A DNA stretch of 64,000 bases from an uncultured Clostridia bacterium (lineage in GTDB: Bacteria; Bacillota; Clostridia; Oscillospirales; Ruminococcaceae): the NCBI GenBank assembly GCA_947589185.1, contig CANQCK010000003.1, forward strand, positions 1 through 64,000. The letters run 5' to 3'. The position numbers were made by a program, and so were the translations under genes. The notes beneath the pieces were generated by a model, which did not search any database, was not told the DNA's origin, and worked only from the letters and a program-made list of their open reading frames with translations. Shown here one piece after another: positions 15,665 to 23,408 of this stretch (position 1 is the stretch's first letter; every line of letters begins with the position of its first letter).

Positions 15665-17461
15665 TTAAGCATAATACTGAGCCTGAGCATTCCACATTTT
15701 TGAATATATTCCGTTCTTATTATTCACAAGCTCATCGTGCGTTCCGTATTCGGCAATATTGCTTCCTGAAAATACCGCTATCCTGTCACAGAATCTACAG
15801 CTTGAAAGCCTGTGAGAAATGTAGATAGCAGTCTTGTTCTGAACAAATCCGTTGAACTGCCTGTAAATTTCATACTCAGCAACAGGGTCGAGTGCCGCTG
15901 TAGGCTCATCTAAAATAACGATTGGAGAATCTTTATACAACGCTCTTGCAATGCTCATTTTTTGCTGTTCGCCGCCCGACGGCTCAATGCCTTCTTTATC
16001 AAACTGCCTGAAAAGCGACGTTTCAATACCCTTATCTAAAGAGGCTATCTTATCTCCGAGCCCAACCTTTTCACAAAGATTCTGTACCCTTTCATCATCA
16101 GGATTTTCACTTATGGAAATATTCTCTTTGATTGAAAACGCAAACAGCTTAAAGTCTTGAAATACCACTGAAAACAGACTTGAATACTCATCATAATCGT
16201 AGCTGTTTATGTTTTTGCCGTCTATGAGAATCTCTCCCTTGTCCACCTTATACAAACGGCAGAGAAGCTTAATAAATGTAGTCTTGCCTGCTCCGTTTAG
16301 CCCAACGATAGACAGCTTTTCACCGCTGTTTATCTTAATATTAACACCTTGAAGAACGTATTTATCAGTTCTCGGATATTTAAACCAGACATCTTTGAAT
16401 TCAATAGTGTGCTTTCCGTTTTTGTCTATAGGGTCGCTGCCGAATGCAGAATCGGTTTTAATACCCATAAAATCGACATAGTTATACAAATATGTAGAAA
16501 CCATAAACAGATTTTGCAAAGAGGCAATTGTTGACATCATACCGTTTGTAAACTGATTTGCCGCAGTAGCATACATAGTGAAATTACCTATCGTGATTAG
16601 CTTTTTTATAGCCATTAAACCTAAAATCCCGTACATTCCAACACTGTTTACAGTATCAATAACAGAAGAAATTCCTGACAATCCCGCTATTTTATTATTC
16701 CCCACTCTTATTACGTTGACAAACTCATCTGCGACCTCGTTGCAGTTGTTTATTAGCATATCCGATGCATTATAAAGTCTTATATCCTTGCCGTATTTAA
16801 AATCATAAGACTGCCAGAAGTTGTAGTTAAGCTTTCTGTCAAGAATTGCTGTATCTTCATTTTGTTTTCTTTCAATGCTGTTTGATTTCTTTGTAATCAG
16901 AAAATTAAGAACCAGAACAGTTATTGAAATCAAAATCACCCACACAGAGCCTGTGAACAGCACCGCTCCTGTTGAAAGAATAGAAAGAATACCGGAAATC
17001 ATATTCGTAAATTGGATCATAAACCCGTCTACTCCGCCATACCAGTTCAGACCGTTCTGAGCCTTTGATGCCAAGTCTAGTATCTTAGGGTCTTCTGTGA
17101 GGTCGAAATCCATCTCCGCACATTTCTGCTTGTGCTGCATTTCAAAATACCTTGTGAACTCATCTACCTTTTTCTGATATGTCTGAGTGCAAAATGAGTC
17201 TATCACCATAACCAAAATGTATGCTATTACAAATACCAGAGTTATAATTACCATACGCTTTATATTTCTGCCCGACTGGAATTCGTCGATAAGCAGCTTT
17301 GGCAAAAACACTATAAACAACGGATATATAGATCTCATAACCGCAGCTATAAGGTTAAATACTATGTAGCTCTTAAATTTTTTCCAGATAATTCTATAAA
17401 AATATTTTAAAGTAATAAAGCTCTTTTTTAAATCGCTTATCTTTACTTTTTTCTTACTCAC
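15665..17461 (-). CDS. ABC transporter, ATP-binding and permease protein (second subunit)
   Basis: A 598-residue half-transporter of the exporter type: about six membrane helices (about 25-310) followed by a nucleotide-binding domain. Visible motifs are Walker A GLNGAGKTTFIKLL, Q-loop VVFQDFKLF, signature EPSGGEQQKMSIARAL, Walker B VILDEPTAALD and H-loop ISHRLSS. The signature has Pro in place of the usual Leu before SGG. The start is a GTG at 17461 with GAGGTGG six bases upstream, overlapping the stop of the preceding gene by eight bases (GTGAGTAA), which indicates translational coupling. With its partner it should form a heterodimer. The substrate is unknown. Confidence 0.9.
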   Translation of the reverse strand: MSKKKVKISDLKKSFITLKYFYRIIWKKFKSYIVFNLIAAVMRSIYPLFIVFLPKLLIDEFQSGRNIKRMVIITLVFVIAYILVMVIDSFCTQTYQKKVDEFTRYFEMQHKQKCAEMDFDLTEDPKILDLASKAQNGLNWYGGVDGFMIQFTNMISGILSILSTGAVLFTGSVWVILISITVLVLNFLITKKSNSIERKQNEDTAILDRKLNYNFWQSYDFKYGKDIRLYNASDMLINNCNEVADEFVNVIRVGNNKIAGLSGISSVIDTVNSVGMYGILGLMAIKKLITIGNFTMYATAANQFTNGMMSTIASLQNLFMVSTYLYNYVDFMGIKTDSAFGSDPIDKNGKHTIEFKDVWFKYPRTDKYVLQGVNIKINSGEKLSIVGLNGAGKTTFIKLLCRLYKVDKGEILIDGKNINSYDYDEYSSLFSVVFQDFKLFAFSIKENISISENPDDERVQNLCEKVGLGDKIASLDKGIETSLFRQFDKEGIEPSGGEQQKMSIARALYKDSPIVILDEPTAALDPVAEYEIYRQFNGFVQNKTAIYISHRLSSCRFCDRIAVFSGSNIAEYGTHDELVNNKNGIYSKMWNAQAQYYA

Positions 17462-19319
17462 TGAAAGCCACCTCGCTTTCATAAGCCTCCATTTCTTTTT
17501 TCTTCTGCTCCTCCTTGTAATACTGAGCCTGAACCTCAAACAGATGCGCATAAGCTCCTCCGCTTTTTAAAAGAGATTCGTGAGTTCCGTACTCGATAAG
17601 ACTGCCGTTTTCAAACATGGCTATATTATCGCAGAACCTTGTAGACGAAAGTCTGTGAGAAATATAAACAGCCGTCTTTCCCTTGATTATCTCGTCAAAC
17701 GACTGATAAAGCTCATATTCAGCCAGCGGGTCGAGAGCAGCAGTCGGCTCATCTAAAAGAACTATAGGAGCGTCTTTATAGAGTGCCTTTGCAAGCGAAA
17801 GCTTTTGCTTTTCTCCGCCTGACAAGTCTATACCCTCATCATAAATCACTTTAGTCATCTGAGTTTTAAGACCGTCTTTCATTGACTTCAGCTTATCTCT
17901 AAGTCCCGAAGCATTTAAAACTCTGACTGCTTTGTCACTCTCCACTCTCTTATCAGGCCGCATTGCGACGTTCTCACCCAGATTAAGAGCAAACATCTCG
18001 ACATTCTGAAATACAGGGCTGAATATCTTAAAATAATCCAGACGGTCATACTCTCTTACGTCAACTCCGTTTAAAAGGATCTGCCCCTCTGTTACATCGT
18101 ATATTCTGCAAAGAAGCTTTATAAATGTTGACTTACCCGCACCGTTCAACCCCACTATCGCAAGTGTTTTACCGGGCGTCAGCTTTAGACTCAGATTTTT
18201 AAGTGCATACTTTTCCTTGCCGTAATACTTAAATGACACATTTTTAAATTCGATCTCATAGCTGTCTGCCTTTGGAACAGGCTTTGTGTTTTCCGAAACG
18301 TCATTTGTTGAGTCATCGTCTACAAAGTCACGAAAATCATCTATTTCCATAGAATTCTGTTTCATTTCAGAATACATAACAAATGTTGTTCTCAAAAACA
18401 TTGTATAATTGTTTATAATCGTTGAATATAATACAAAGTTTCCAAGCTCAAGATTTCCGTTTACAAGCATAAAAATCAAGTAACCATACTGAAAAAAAGT
18501 TTCAAAAAACGTTACCACATAATTTTTCATTTCCCATTTCAGCCACCTGTTTTTATGACCTATAAACAGCTTATGTGCCTGATTATTTACCGAGGTATGC
18601 TTCGCCTTAAGAAAAGAACGCATATTGTAAATTCTTATATCCTTTGCGAATGAAAAGTCGCTTTGAACCTGACCCAGATACCTTAGTTTACGATTAAAAG
18701 GTGCCATATTATCCCAGCAAAGTCTTTTGTCCTCTTTCTTAGTTCTAACATTCATATATGCCTTTAAAAGACCAGTAGCCGTAAACACAAGAAGTAACAT
18801 CGGGTTAAGCGTACATATTATTACCGCAGAAACAATAATATTTACCGCATACTGCATAAAGAATTTGGAATTGTTTAAAAAGCCTGCCGAGCCTCCCCAG
18901 TCTGCAGCTTTTTTCGCCTTTTCAGCCTTGTCGAGAATTTCAGGTCTTTCAAGATGTTCGTATCTCATTGTCATAAATTTTTGGTTGTATCTTGTTACAA
19001 ATTTAAAAGTAATGAAATGAGCTCTCGGCCACCATAAATAATCAATTCCCTCAGCACCGAAATTTGTAACCGCACTTATCGCTCCCGCTATTATCAGAGT
19101 TACAATAAGCGAGCTGACAGAAGCTCCTGCCATAACATCATCAATAATAAACTTTGAAGTAAAGTTCCATATATAATTCAATGATACACATGACGCTATC
19201 CACAAAATCGTCAAAATAAGCATAGATTTTTTATACTTCCATACATATTTGTAAACATATATGAAGTTAGAAAAAATTGAGTGTTCTTTTACTGATTTAT
19301 TTTTGTCTTTTTTACTCAT
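17454..19319 (-). CDS. ABC transporter, ATP-binding and permease protein (first subunit)
   Basis: A 621-residue exporter-type half-transporter with an N-terminal membrane domain and a C-terminal ATPase: Walker A GLNGAGKSTFIKLL, Q-loop PVFQNVEMF, signature DLSGGEKQKLSLAKAL, Walker B VLLDEPTAALD, H-loop ISHRLSS. Both subunits keep the Walker B Glu, so neither site is plainly dead. The ATG at 19319 has GGAGG upstream and overlaps the end of a 37-codon frame. The pair resembles multidrug or peptide exporters of the BmrCD type in layout, but sequence alone does not give the substrate. Expression is probably controlled in the 310-base leader. Confidence 0.9.
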   Translation of the reverse strand: MSKKDKNKSVKEHSIFSNFIYVYKYVWKYKKSMLILTILWIASCVSLNYIWNFTSKFIIDDVMAGASVSSLIVTLIIAGAISAVTNFGAEGIDYLWWPRAHFITFKFVTRYNQKFMTMRYEHLERPEILDKAEKAKKAADWGGSAGFLNNSKFFMQYAVNIIVSAVIICTLNPMLLLVFTATGLLKAYMNVRTKKEDKRLCWDNMAPFNRKLRYLGQVQSDFSFAKDIRIYNMRSFLKAKHTSVNNQAHKLFIGHKNRWLKWEMKNYVVTFFETFFQYGYLIFMLVNGNLELGNFVLYSTIINNYTMFLRTTFVMYSEMKQNSMEIDDFRDFVDDDSTNDVSENTKPVPKADSYEIEFKNVSFKYYGKEKYALKNLSLKLTPGKTLAIVGLNGAGKSTFIKLLCRIYDVTEGQILLNGVDVREYDRLDYFKIFSPVFQNVEMFALNLGENVAMRPDKRVESDKAVRVLNASGLRDKLKSMKDGLKTQMTKVIYDEGIDLSGGEKQKLSLAKALYKDAPIVLLDEPTAALDPLAEYELYQSFDEIIKGKTAVYISHRLSSTRFCDNIAMFENGSLIEYGTHESLLKSGGAYAHLFEVQAQYYKEEQKKKEMEAYESEVAFSE

Positions 19320-19425
19320 AATACCTCCAATGTTTTGTCTTGTTTTTGATTGGTGTTTCATTTACTGTAAGTTTTAATACAGCTTCACCATATTTCTCAT
19401 TAATTTGATTGTCATAATTAATCAT
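19312..19425 (-). CDS. Possible 37-codon ORF overlapping the first ABC exporter gene
   Basis: The frame starts at the ATG at 19425, directly after GGGAGG, and ends with TAA at 19312, overlapping the ABC start by eight bases (ATGAGTAA). The predicted 37-residue product is hydrophilic and unlike anything I recognise. The ribosome binding site is too close to this ATG. A second ATG in another frame (19415, ten bases after GGGAGG) opens only 13 codons (19374-19415). One of these may be a translated coupling peptide; which one is unclear. Confidence 0.3.
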   Translation of the reverse strand: MINYDNQINEKYGEAVLKLTVNETPIKNKTKHWRYYE

Positions 19426-19470
19426 CCTCCCTAGTTTTGCATTAATTCAATTAGTAATAAATGTTATTAA

Positions 19471-19508
19471 CAAAATAAAAACGCAGTACGCAAAACAACA
19501 TACTACGC
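19471..19508 (-). terminator. Attenuator terminator in the ABC exporter leader
   Basis: On the minus strand CGTAGTATG (19499-19507) pairs with CGTACTGCG (19482-19490), nine pairs with two G-U, around an eight-base loop. It is followed by TTTTTATTTTG. It lies about 130 bases after the predicted transcription start and about 150 bases before the first exporter gene, so it can only act as a conditional terminator of this operon. Confidence 0.65.
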
Positions 19509-19532
19509 CTTATATACACCAAGAGATATTTT

Positions 19533-19607
19533 TGTGCATAACTAACAAGAGCTGTTAAATTAAGCCCCCCCCCCATTTACAATTAATGGAGTTAGTTGCC
19601 TTGCACA
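19533..19607 (-). promoter_or_regulatory. Long hairpin enclosing the leader ORF
   Basis: TGTGCA (19602-19607) pairs with TGCACA (19533-19538), and AACTAAC (19591-19597) with GTTAGTT (19540-19546). That makes 13 pairs broken by one asymmetric internal loop. The 5' arm overlaps the first codons of the leader ORF, so a ribosome on the leader would open this hairpin and free its 3' arm just upstream of the attenuator. Confidence 0.55.
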
Positions 19608-19608
19608 T
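19555..19608 (-). CDS. Putative 17-aa leader peptide of the ABC exporter operon
   Basis: The ATG at 19608 opens MCKATNSINCKWGGGLI and stops at TAA (19555-19557). AAGGG lies ten bases upstream. The last codons include ten consecutive G residues (19565-19574). The ORF sits between a strong promoter and an intrinsic terminator, inside a long hairpin. This is the arrangement of ribosome-mediated attenuation. No similarity to a named leader peptide is claimed. Confidence 0.45.
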   Translation of the reverse strand: MCKATNSINCKWGGGLI

Positions 19609-19637
19609 AGTTTCACATCCCTTAAAATATTAAGGCT

Positions 19638-19666
19638 ATAATATCACATATTGTATAATTTGTCAA
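19638..19666 (-). promoter_or_regulatory. Strong promoter of the ABC exporter operon
   Basis: Minus-strand -35 TTGACA (19661-19666), a 17-base spacer and -10 TATTAT (19638-19643), the same boxes as the probable rrn promoter. Transcription would start near 19631, leaving a leader of about 310 bases before the first exporter gene. The predicted 5' end can fold as CCTTAA/TTAAGG (19620-19635), covering the AAGGG site of the leader ORF. Confidence 0.75.
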
Positions 19667-19675
19667 GTAACATAA

Positions 19676-19705
19676 ATAAAAATGGACAGGGAAATCCTGT
19701 CCATT
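19676..19705 (-). terminator. Terminator of ispH-rpsA
   Basis: On the minus strand a ten-base-pair stem AATGGACAGG/CCTGTCCATT (19681-19690 with 19696-19705) and a five-base loop are followed by TTTTTATTT. It lies 24 bases after the ispH-rpsA stop. Confidence 0.85.
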
Positions 19706-19728
19706 GATAAAAACATATTTTTAAGCTA

Positions 19729-21951
19729 TTACTCCGCTGTATCTTCCGTCGTTTCCTCTGATTTTTCTTGAGCAGCTTCTTCTACTGATTCTTCAGCAGG
19801 CTCTTCCGCCTTTTCATCGACAACTTCCTCTTTTGGCTCTTCAGCAACTTCCTCTGCCTTTTCCTCAACAGTTTCTTCTGTTTTTTCTTCGGCAGGTTCT
19901 TCTGCTGTCTCCTCTACAGGCTCGTCATCTTCAACAGGAGGATTCTCGGTTGAGTACACGATATTTGACTCCGGCTCTGCATTGTCTGTTTCAGCCTCTG
20001 CTTCTTTCTCAGCAGGTTCTTCCTTTTCCGGCTCAGGAAGCAACGCTCTCATAGACAGACTGATTCTCTGCTTTTCTTCGTCTATTTCGGTAATCTTAAC
20101 CTCAACCTCTTGTCCGACACTTAAAATATCAGCGACATTGTCAACTCTCTGGTTGGCAATCTGCGAAATGTGAATAAGTCCGTCAATACCCTCAATTATA
20201 CGGGCAAAAGCTCCAAATGAAGTTATCGAGACTATCTTCACCGTAATAACTTGTCCTACTCCGTAGTTCTTATCAAAAATTGTCCAAGGATTATCTTCTT
20301 CTTTTTTGTATACAAGTGAAACCTTTTCCGCTTCCCTATCAATATCCTTAATTGTAACCTCTATTTCATCACCTATAGAAACAACATCGGAAGGATGCTT
20401 TATTCTCAGCCATGAAAGATCAGCTTTTCTTACTAAACCGTCTATTCCGCCAAGATCAACAAACACACCATAATCGGTTATAGACTTGACCGTTCCCGTA
20501 ACAGTCTTGCCGACCTCTGCATTTTCAAAGAATTTTGCTTTTTGCTCTGCACGCTTTTCGCTGGCTATAATTCTTATTGAACCGACTGCTCTGTTTCTAT
20601 TCCTGTCGACCTCAATAACCTTATACTCAACAGTTTTATTCAGCAAATCATCTAAGCTGTCACTGCGTCTTTGTGTAGCCTGAGACGCAGGGATAAATAC
20701 CTTAAATCCGTTTGTTGAAACTAAAACTCCGCGTCTTACAACATTGGTTACAACACCTGTTAATATTGCATTTTCCTCATGTGCCTTTGCAACATTTTCA
20801 AAACCGGCTATAGCGTCGACCTGCTTCTTAGAAAGAGTATCTACTCCCTCCTGATCATTCGTCTTTAAAACTATAACTTCAACCTCATCTCCTACTGAAA
20901 CTATATCTTCAGGTGCTTTTGTAGGATCGTCAGTAAGCTCATCTTTCGGTATAACGCCGGTGTGCTTTGTACCGATGTCAACTAATGCTTCTGTCTTGTT
21001 TACAGCAGTTACAGTACCGGTTACCCTTGCTCCTATATATATTCTTTTTAAAGACTGCTCAATAGCCTCTTCAAAATCAAATTCTTCTTCCTTTTTTTCA
21101 AGAATGTCGCTCATTTCTTGTTTAACCTCCTCTATTATATACGCCGGCGTCGAAGCACCAGCAGAAATACCTAAATAATGCACCCCATCAAAGTCTAAAT
21201 CATAAAGCTCATCGGCACTCTCAACAAGATAGCACGGACAATATTCTGAGCATATTGCTTTGAGCTTTAACGTATTAGAGCTGTGCCGTCCGCCTACAAT
21301 AATCATTTTATCAGATTTAGAGGCAATACTTATAGCCTCTTCCTGACGTTTTGATGTTGCGTCACATATTGTATCAAAAATCATAGCGGATTTTCTGATA
21401 CTATGTATGTATTCTCTGCATTTTTCCCAAAGCTGCTTATTAAAAGTGGTCTGAGAAACAAAAATAATCTTTTCGTCTCCTGCCTCTGAAAGAACTGTCT
21501 TTAACTCTTCCAAATTAGAAAATACATAGCATTTACTCTCACAATGTCCGCTTATTCCGATTACTTCGGGATGAGTCCTGTCACCCGCAATTGCAACGAG
21601 ATAACCCTCTTTTGATTTCTCATTAACAATTTTGTGAATTCTTGAAACAAAAGGGCAGGTAGCGTCAACAACATTAGCAGAACGCTCATTTAAACGCTTA
21701 TAAACATCTGCTGAAACACCGTGCGAACGTATTATGACCGTCTGCCCCGGCTCAACTTCACTTACGTCGTTTATCGCTCTGACACCCTTGCTTTCAAAAT
21801 CAGAAACAACGCTCTGATTATGAATGATCGGTCCTAATGTGACAACATTATTATGGTTATTTAGATTATTATACACTATTTTAACTGCCCTGTCTACACC
21901 AAAACAAAAGCCAGCATTTTCTGCAACTAAAATTTTACAGTTTGTTAACAT
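19729..21951 (-). CDS. ispH: Fused 4-hydroxy-3-methylbut-2-enyl diphosphate reductase / S1 RNA-binding protein
   Basis: A 740-residue fusion. Residues 1-283 are IspH, the iron-sulfur enzyme making IPP and DMAPP in the last step of the MEP pathway. Cys16 (GFCFG), Cys99 (DATCPF) and Cys196 (ICDATS) fit the cluster ligands, and His44, His77 and THPE at 126-129 fit the active site. Residues about 305-375, 395-460, 480-550 and 565-635 are four S1 repeats as in Firmicutes ribosomal S1-like proteins. Residues 640-740 form an acidic Glu/Ala tail of degenerate EEPAEE-type repeats. GGAGG precedes the ATG. The fusion is known in Clostridia; no frameshift is seen at the junction. cmk-plsC lies directly upstream. 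Confidence 0.95.
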   Translation of the reverse strand: MLTNCKILVAENAGFCFGVDRAVKIVYNNLNNHNNVVTLGPIIHNQSVVSDFESKGVRAINDVSEVEPGQTVIIRSHGVSADVYKRLNERSANVVDATCPFVSRIHKIVNEKSKEGYLVAIAGDRTHPEVIGISGHCESKCYVFSNLEELKTVLSEAGDEKIIFVSQTTFNKQLWEKCREYIHSIRKSAMIFDTICDATSKRQEEAISIASKSDKMIIVGGRHSSNTLKLKAICSEYCPCYLVESADELYDLDFDGVHYLGISAGASTPAYIIEEVKQEMSDILEKKEEEFDFEEAIEQSLKRIYIGARVTGTVTAVNKTEALVDIGTKHTGVIPKDELTDDPTKAPEDIVSVGDEVEVIVLKTNDQEGVDTLSKKQVDAIAGFENVAKAHEENAILTGVVTNVVRRGVLVSTNGFKVFIPASQATQRRSDSLDDLLNKTVEYKVIEVDRNRNRAVGSIRIIASEKRAEQKAKFFENAEVGKTVTGTVKSITDYGVFVDLGGIDGLVRKADLSWLRIKHPSDVVSIGDEIEVTIKDIDREAEKVSLVYKKEEDNPWTIFDKNYGVGQVITVKIVSITSFGAFARIIEGIDGLIHISQIANQRVDNVADILSVGQEVEVKITEIDEEKQRISLSMRALLPEPEKEEPAEKEAEAETDNAEPESNIVYSTENPPVEDDEPVEETAEEPAEEKTEETVEEKAEEVAEEPKEEVVDEKAEEPAEESVEEAAQEKSEETTEDTAE

Positions 21952-21981
21952 TTAAACCTCCGAAAAGTCTGAATAAAATTA

Positions 21982-23391
21982 TCAATTATCATTTTTGTCT
22001 ATGTATTCGTTATCACTTTCAACCAAATCTACTATCTGATTCATTATAGTTTGTTTGATCTTTTTGACTTCTCTTGGATCCGTATTTGATATATTCATAT
22101 TTTCGGGGGAAATTGCCTTTCCATACTTAACTACAACCTTTTTTCTGAACTTTAATTTTCCCTCAAAAACTATCCCTACAGGAATTACGGGAACCTGAGC
22201 AACTGCCGCTATCAATGCGACGCCTGTTTTACCTCTGCCTACCTTGCCGTTCTTTGAGCGTGTACCCTCAGGAAAGATTACAAGATTTCGTCCCTTGTTC
22301 AGACGTTCAAGCGACACGTCAATCGCGGAGGTATCGCCTTTTCCCCTTGTTACCGGAAATGCTCCCAACGCTTTTATAAGAGCGGTAAAGAAAACATTCT
22401 GCTTGAAAAGCTCCTCCTTTGCCATAAACGAAAACGGTACTCTAACACCTAGAGCTATAAGTACAGGATCGGCATAACTTCTGTGATTGCTTGCAAAAAT
22501 GTTTGAGCCGTCCTTTGGGATATTTTCTTTGCCGACGAACTTCAAATTGTAGAATATATGAAAAACAAACAGCACTATATATCTTAAAATGTTATAGAAA
22601 AACACTCTGCAATGAGAAAGTCTGTTGCTTTTGTCGACCGGTCTGACATCAAGACCTCTTAACAGCCCGTTATTCTCCTTATTTTTAATATCTTTTTTTA
22701 CTTCACTTGGTCTTTCAGATTTTTTTTTAAGCTCTTCAATAACAGTATTATAAATAACCTCAACAGACTCATCAAGGTTCAGATTTGTCGTATCGATCTC
22801 AATAGCGTCATCAGCTTTTTTTAGCGGTGCTATATCTCTGTGAATATCATTGTAATCACGCTGTTTTATATCTGCCAGAACTTCATCATAAGAAGATTTA
22901 TCTCCCTTTTCCTGAAGCTCTTTAAATCTTCTTCTTGCTCGCTCTTCGGCAGAAGCGGTAAGAAAAATTTTAACATCAGCCTTAGGCAAAACAACCGTTC
23001 CTATATCACGGCCGTCCATAATTATGTTGCTTTCCCTTGCAATATTTTTCTGAAGATCAAACAGAAACTCTCTGACTCTTGGTATTGCAGAAACCTTTGA
23101 TGCACCCATTGAAACCTCAGGAGTTCTAATCTTATCTGAAACATCATCACCGCACATCAAAACTCTTTGAGAACCGTCAATATAGGCAAGTTTTAAATCA
23201 ATGTCTTTCAAAGCAAACGTTACATCATCTGAATTATCAGTATTAATGCTATGCTCAATCATATATAAAGCTATAGAGCGGTAAAGTGCTCCTGTATCAA
23301 CATAAACATACTCAAGTTTTTTTGCAACAGCCTTTGCAATTGTTGATTTTCCTGCCCCCGACGGACCGTCTAATGCAATATTAATACTCAT
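21982..23391 (-). CDS. cmk: Fused cytidylate kinase / 1-acyl-glycerol-3-phosphate acyltransferase
   Basis: A 469-residue fusion. Residues 1-222 are cytidylate kinase (CMP/dCMP phosphorylation), with Walker A GPSGAGKSTIAK (9-20), DTGALYRS and MDGRDIGTVV (125-134). After a charged linker (about 223-262) comes a PlsC-type acyltransferase with a hydrophobic segment (265-285), NHRSYAD (302-308) and FPEGTRS (373-379), the catalytic and glycerol-phosphate motifs. The two activities belong to nucleotide and phospholipid synthesis. The same pair is often adjacent, and sometimes fused, in Clostridia. AGGAGAT precedes the ATG. It lies 30 bases upstream of ispH-rpsA, probably in one operon. Confidence 0.93.
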   Translation of the reverse strand: MSINIALDGPSGAGKSTIAKAVAKKLEYVYVDTGALYRSIALYMIEHSINTDNSDDVTFALKDIDLKLAYIDGSQRVLMCGDDVSDKIRTPEVSMGASKVSAIPRVREFLFDLQKNIARESNIIMDGRDIGTVVLPKADVKIFLTASAEERARRRFKELQEKGDKSSYDEVLADIKQRDYNDIHRDIAPLKKADDAIEIDTTNLNLDESVEVIYNTVIEELKKKSERPSEVKKDIKNKENNGLLRGLDVRPVDKSNRLSHCRVFFYNILRYIVLFVFHIFYNLKFVGKENIPKDGSNIFASNHRSYADPVLIALGVRVPFSFMAKEELFKQNVFFTALIKALGAFPVTRGKGDTSAIDVSLERLNKGRNLVIFPEGTRSKNGKVGRGKTGVALIAAVAQVPVIPVGIVFEGKLKFRKKVVVKYGKAISPENMNISNTDPREVKKIKQTIMNQIVDLVESDNEYIDKNDN

Positions 23392-23408
23392 AATTAATAT
23401 CTCCTAAC

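Noticed and set aside
15665-19319. ABC pair as a bacteriocin or lantibiotic exporter
   Set aside because: No precursor peptide, modification enzyme or peptidase domain is present; general exporter is the safest call.
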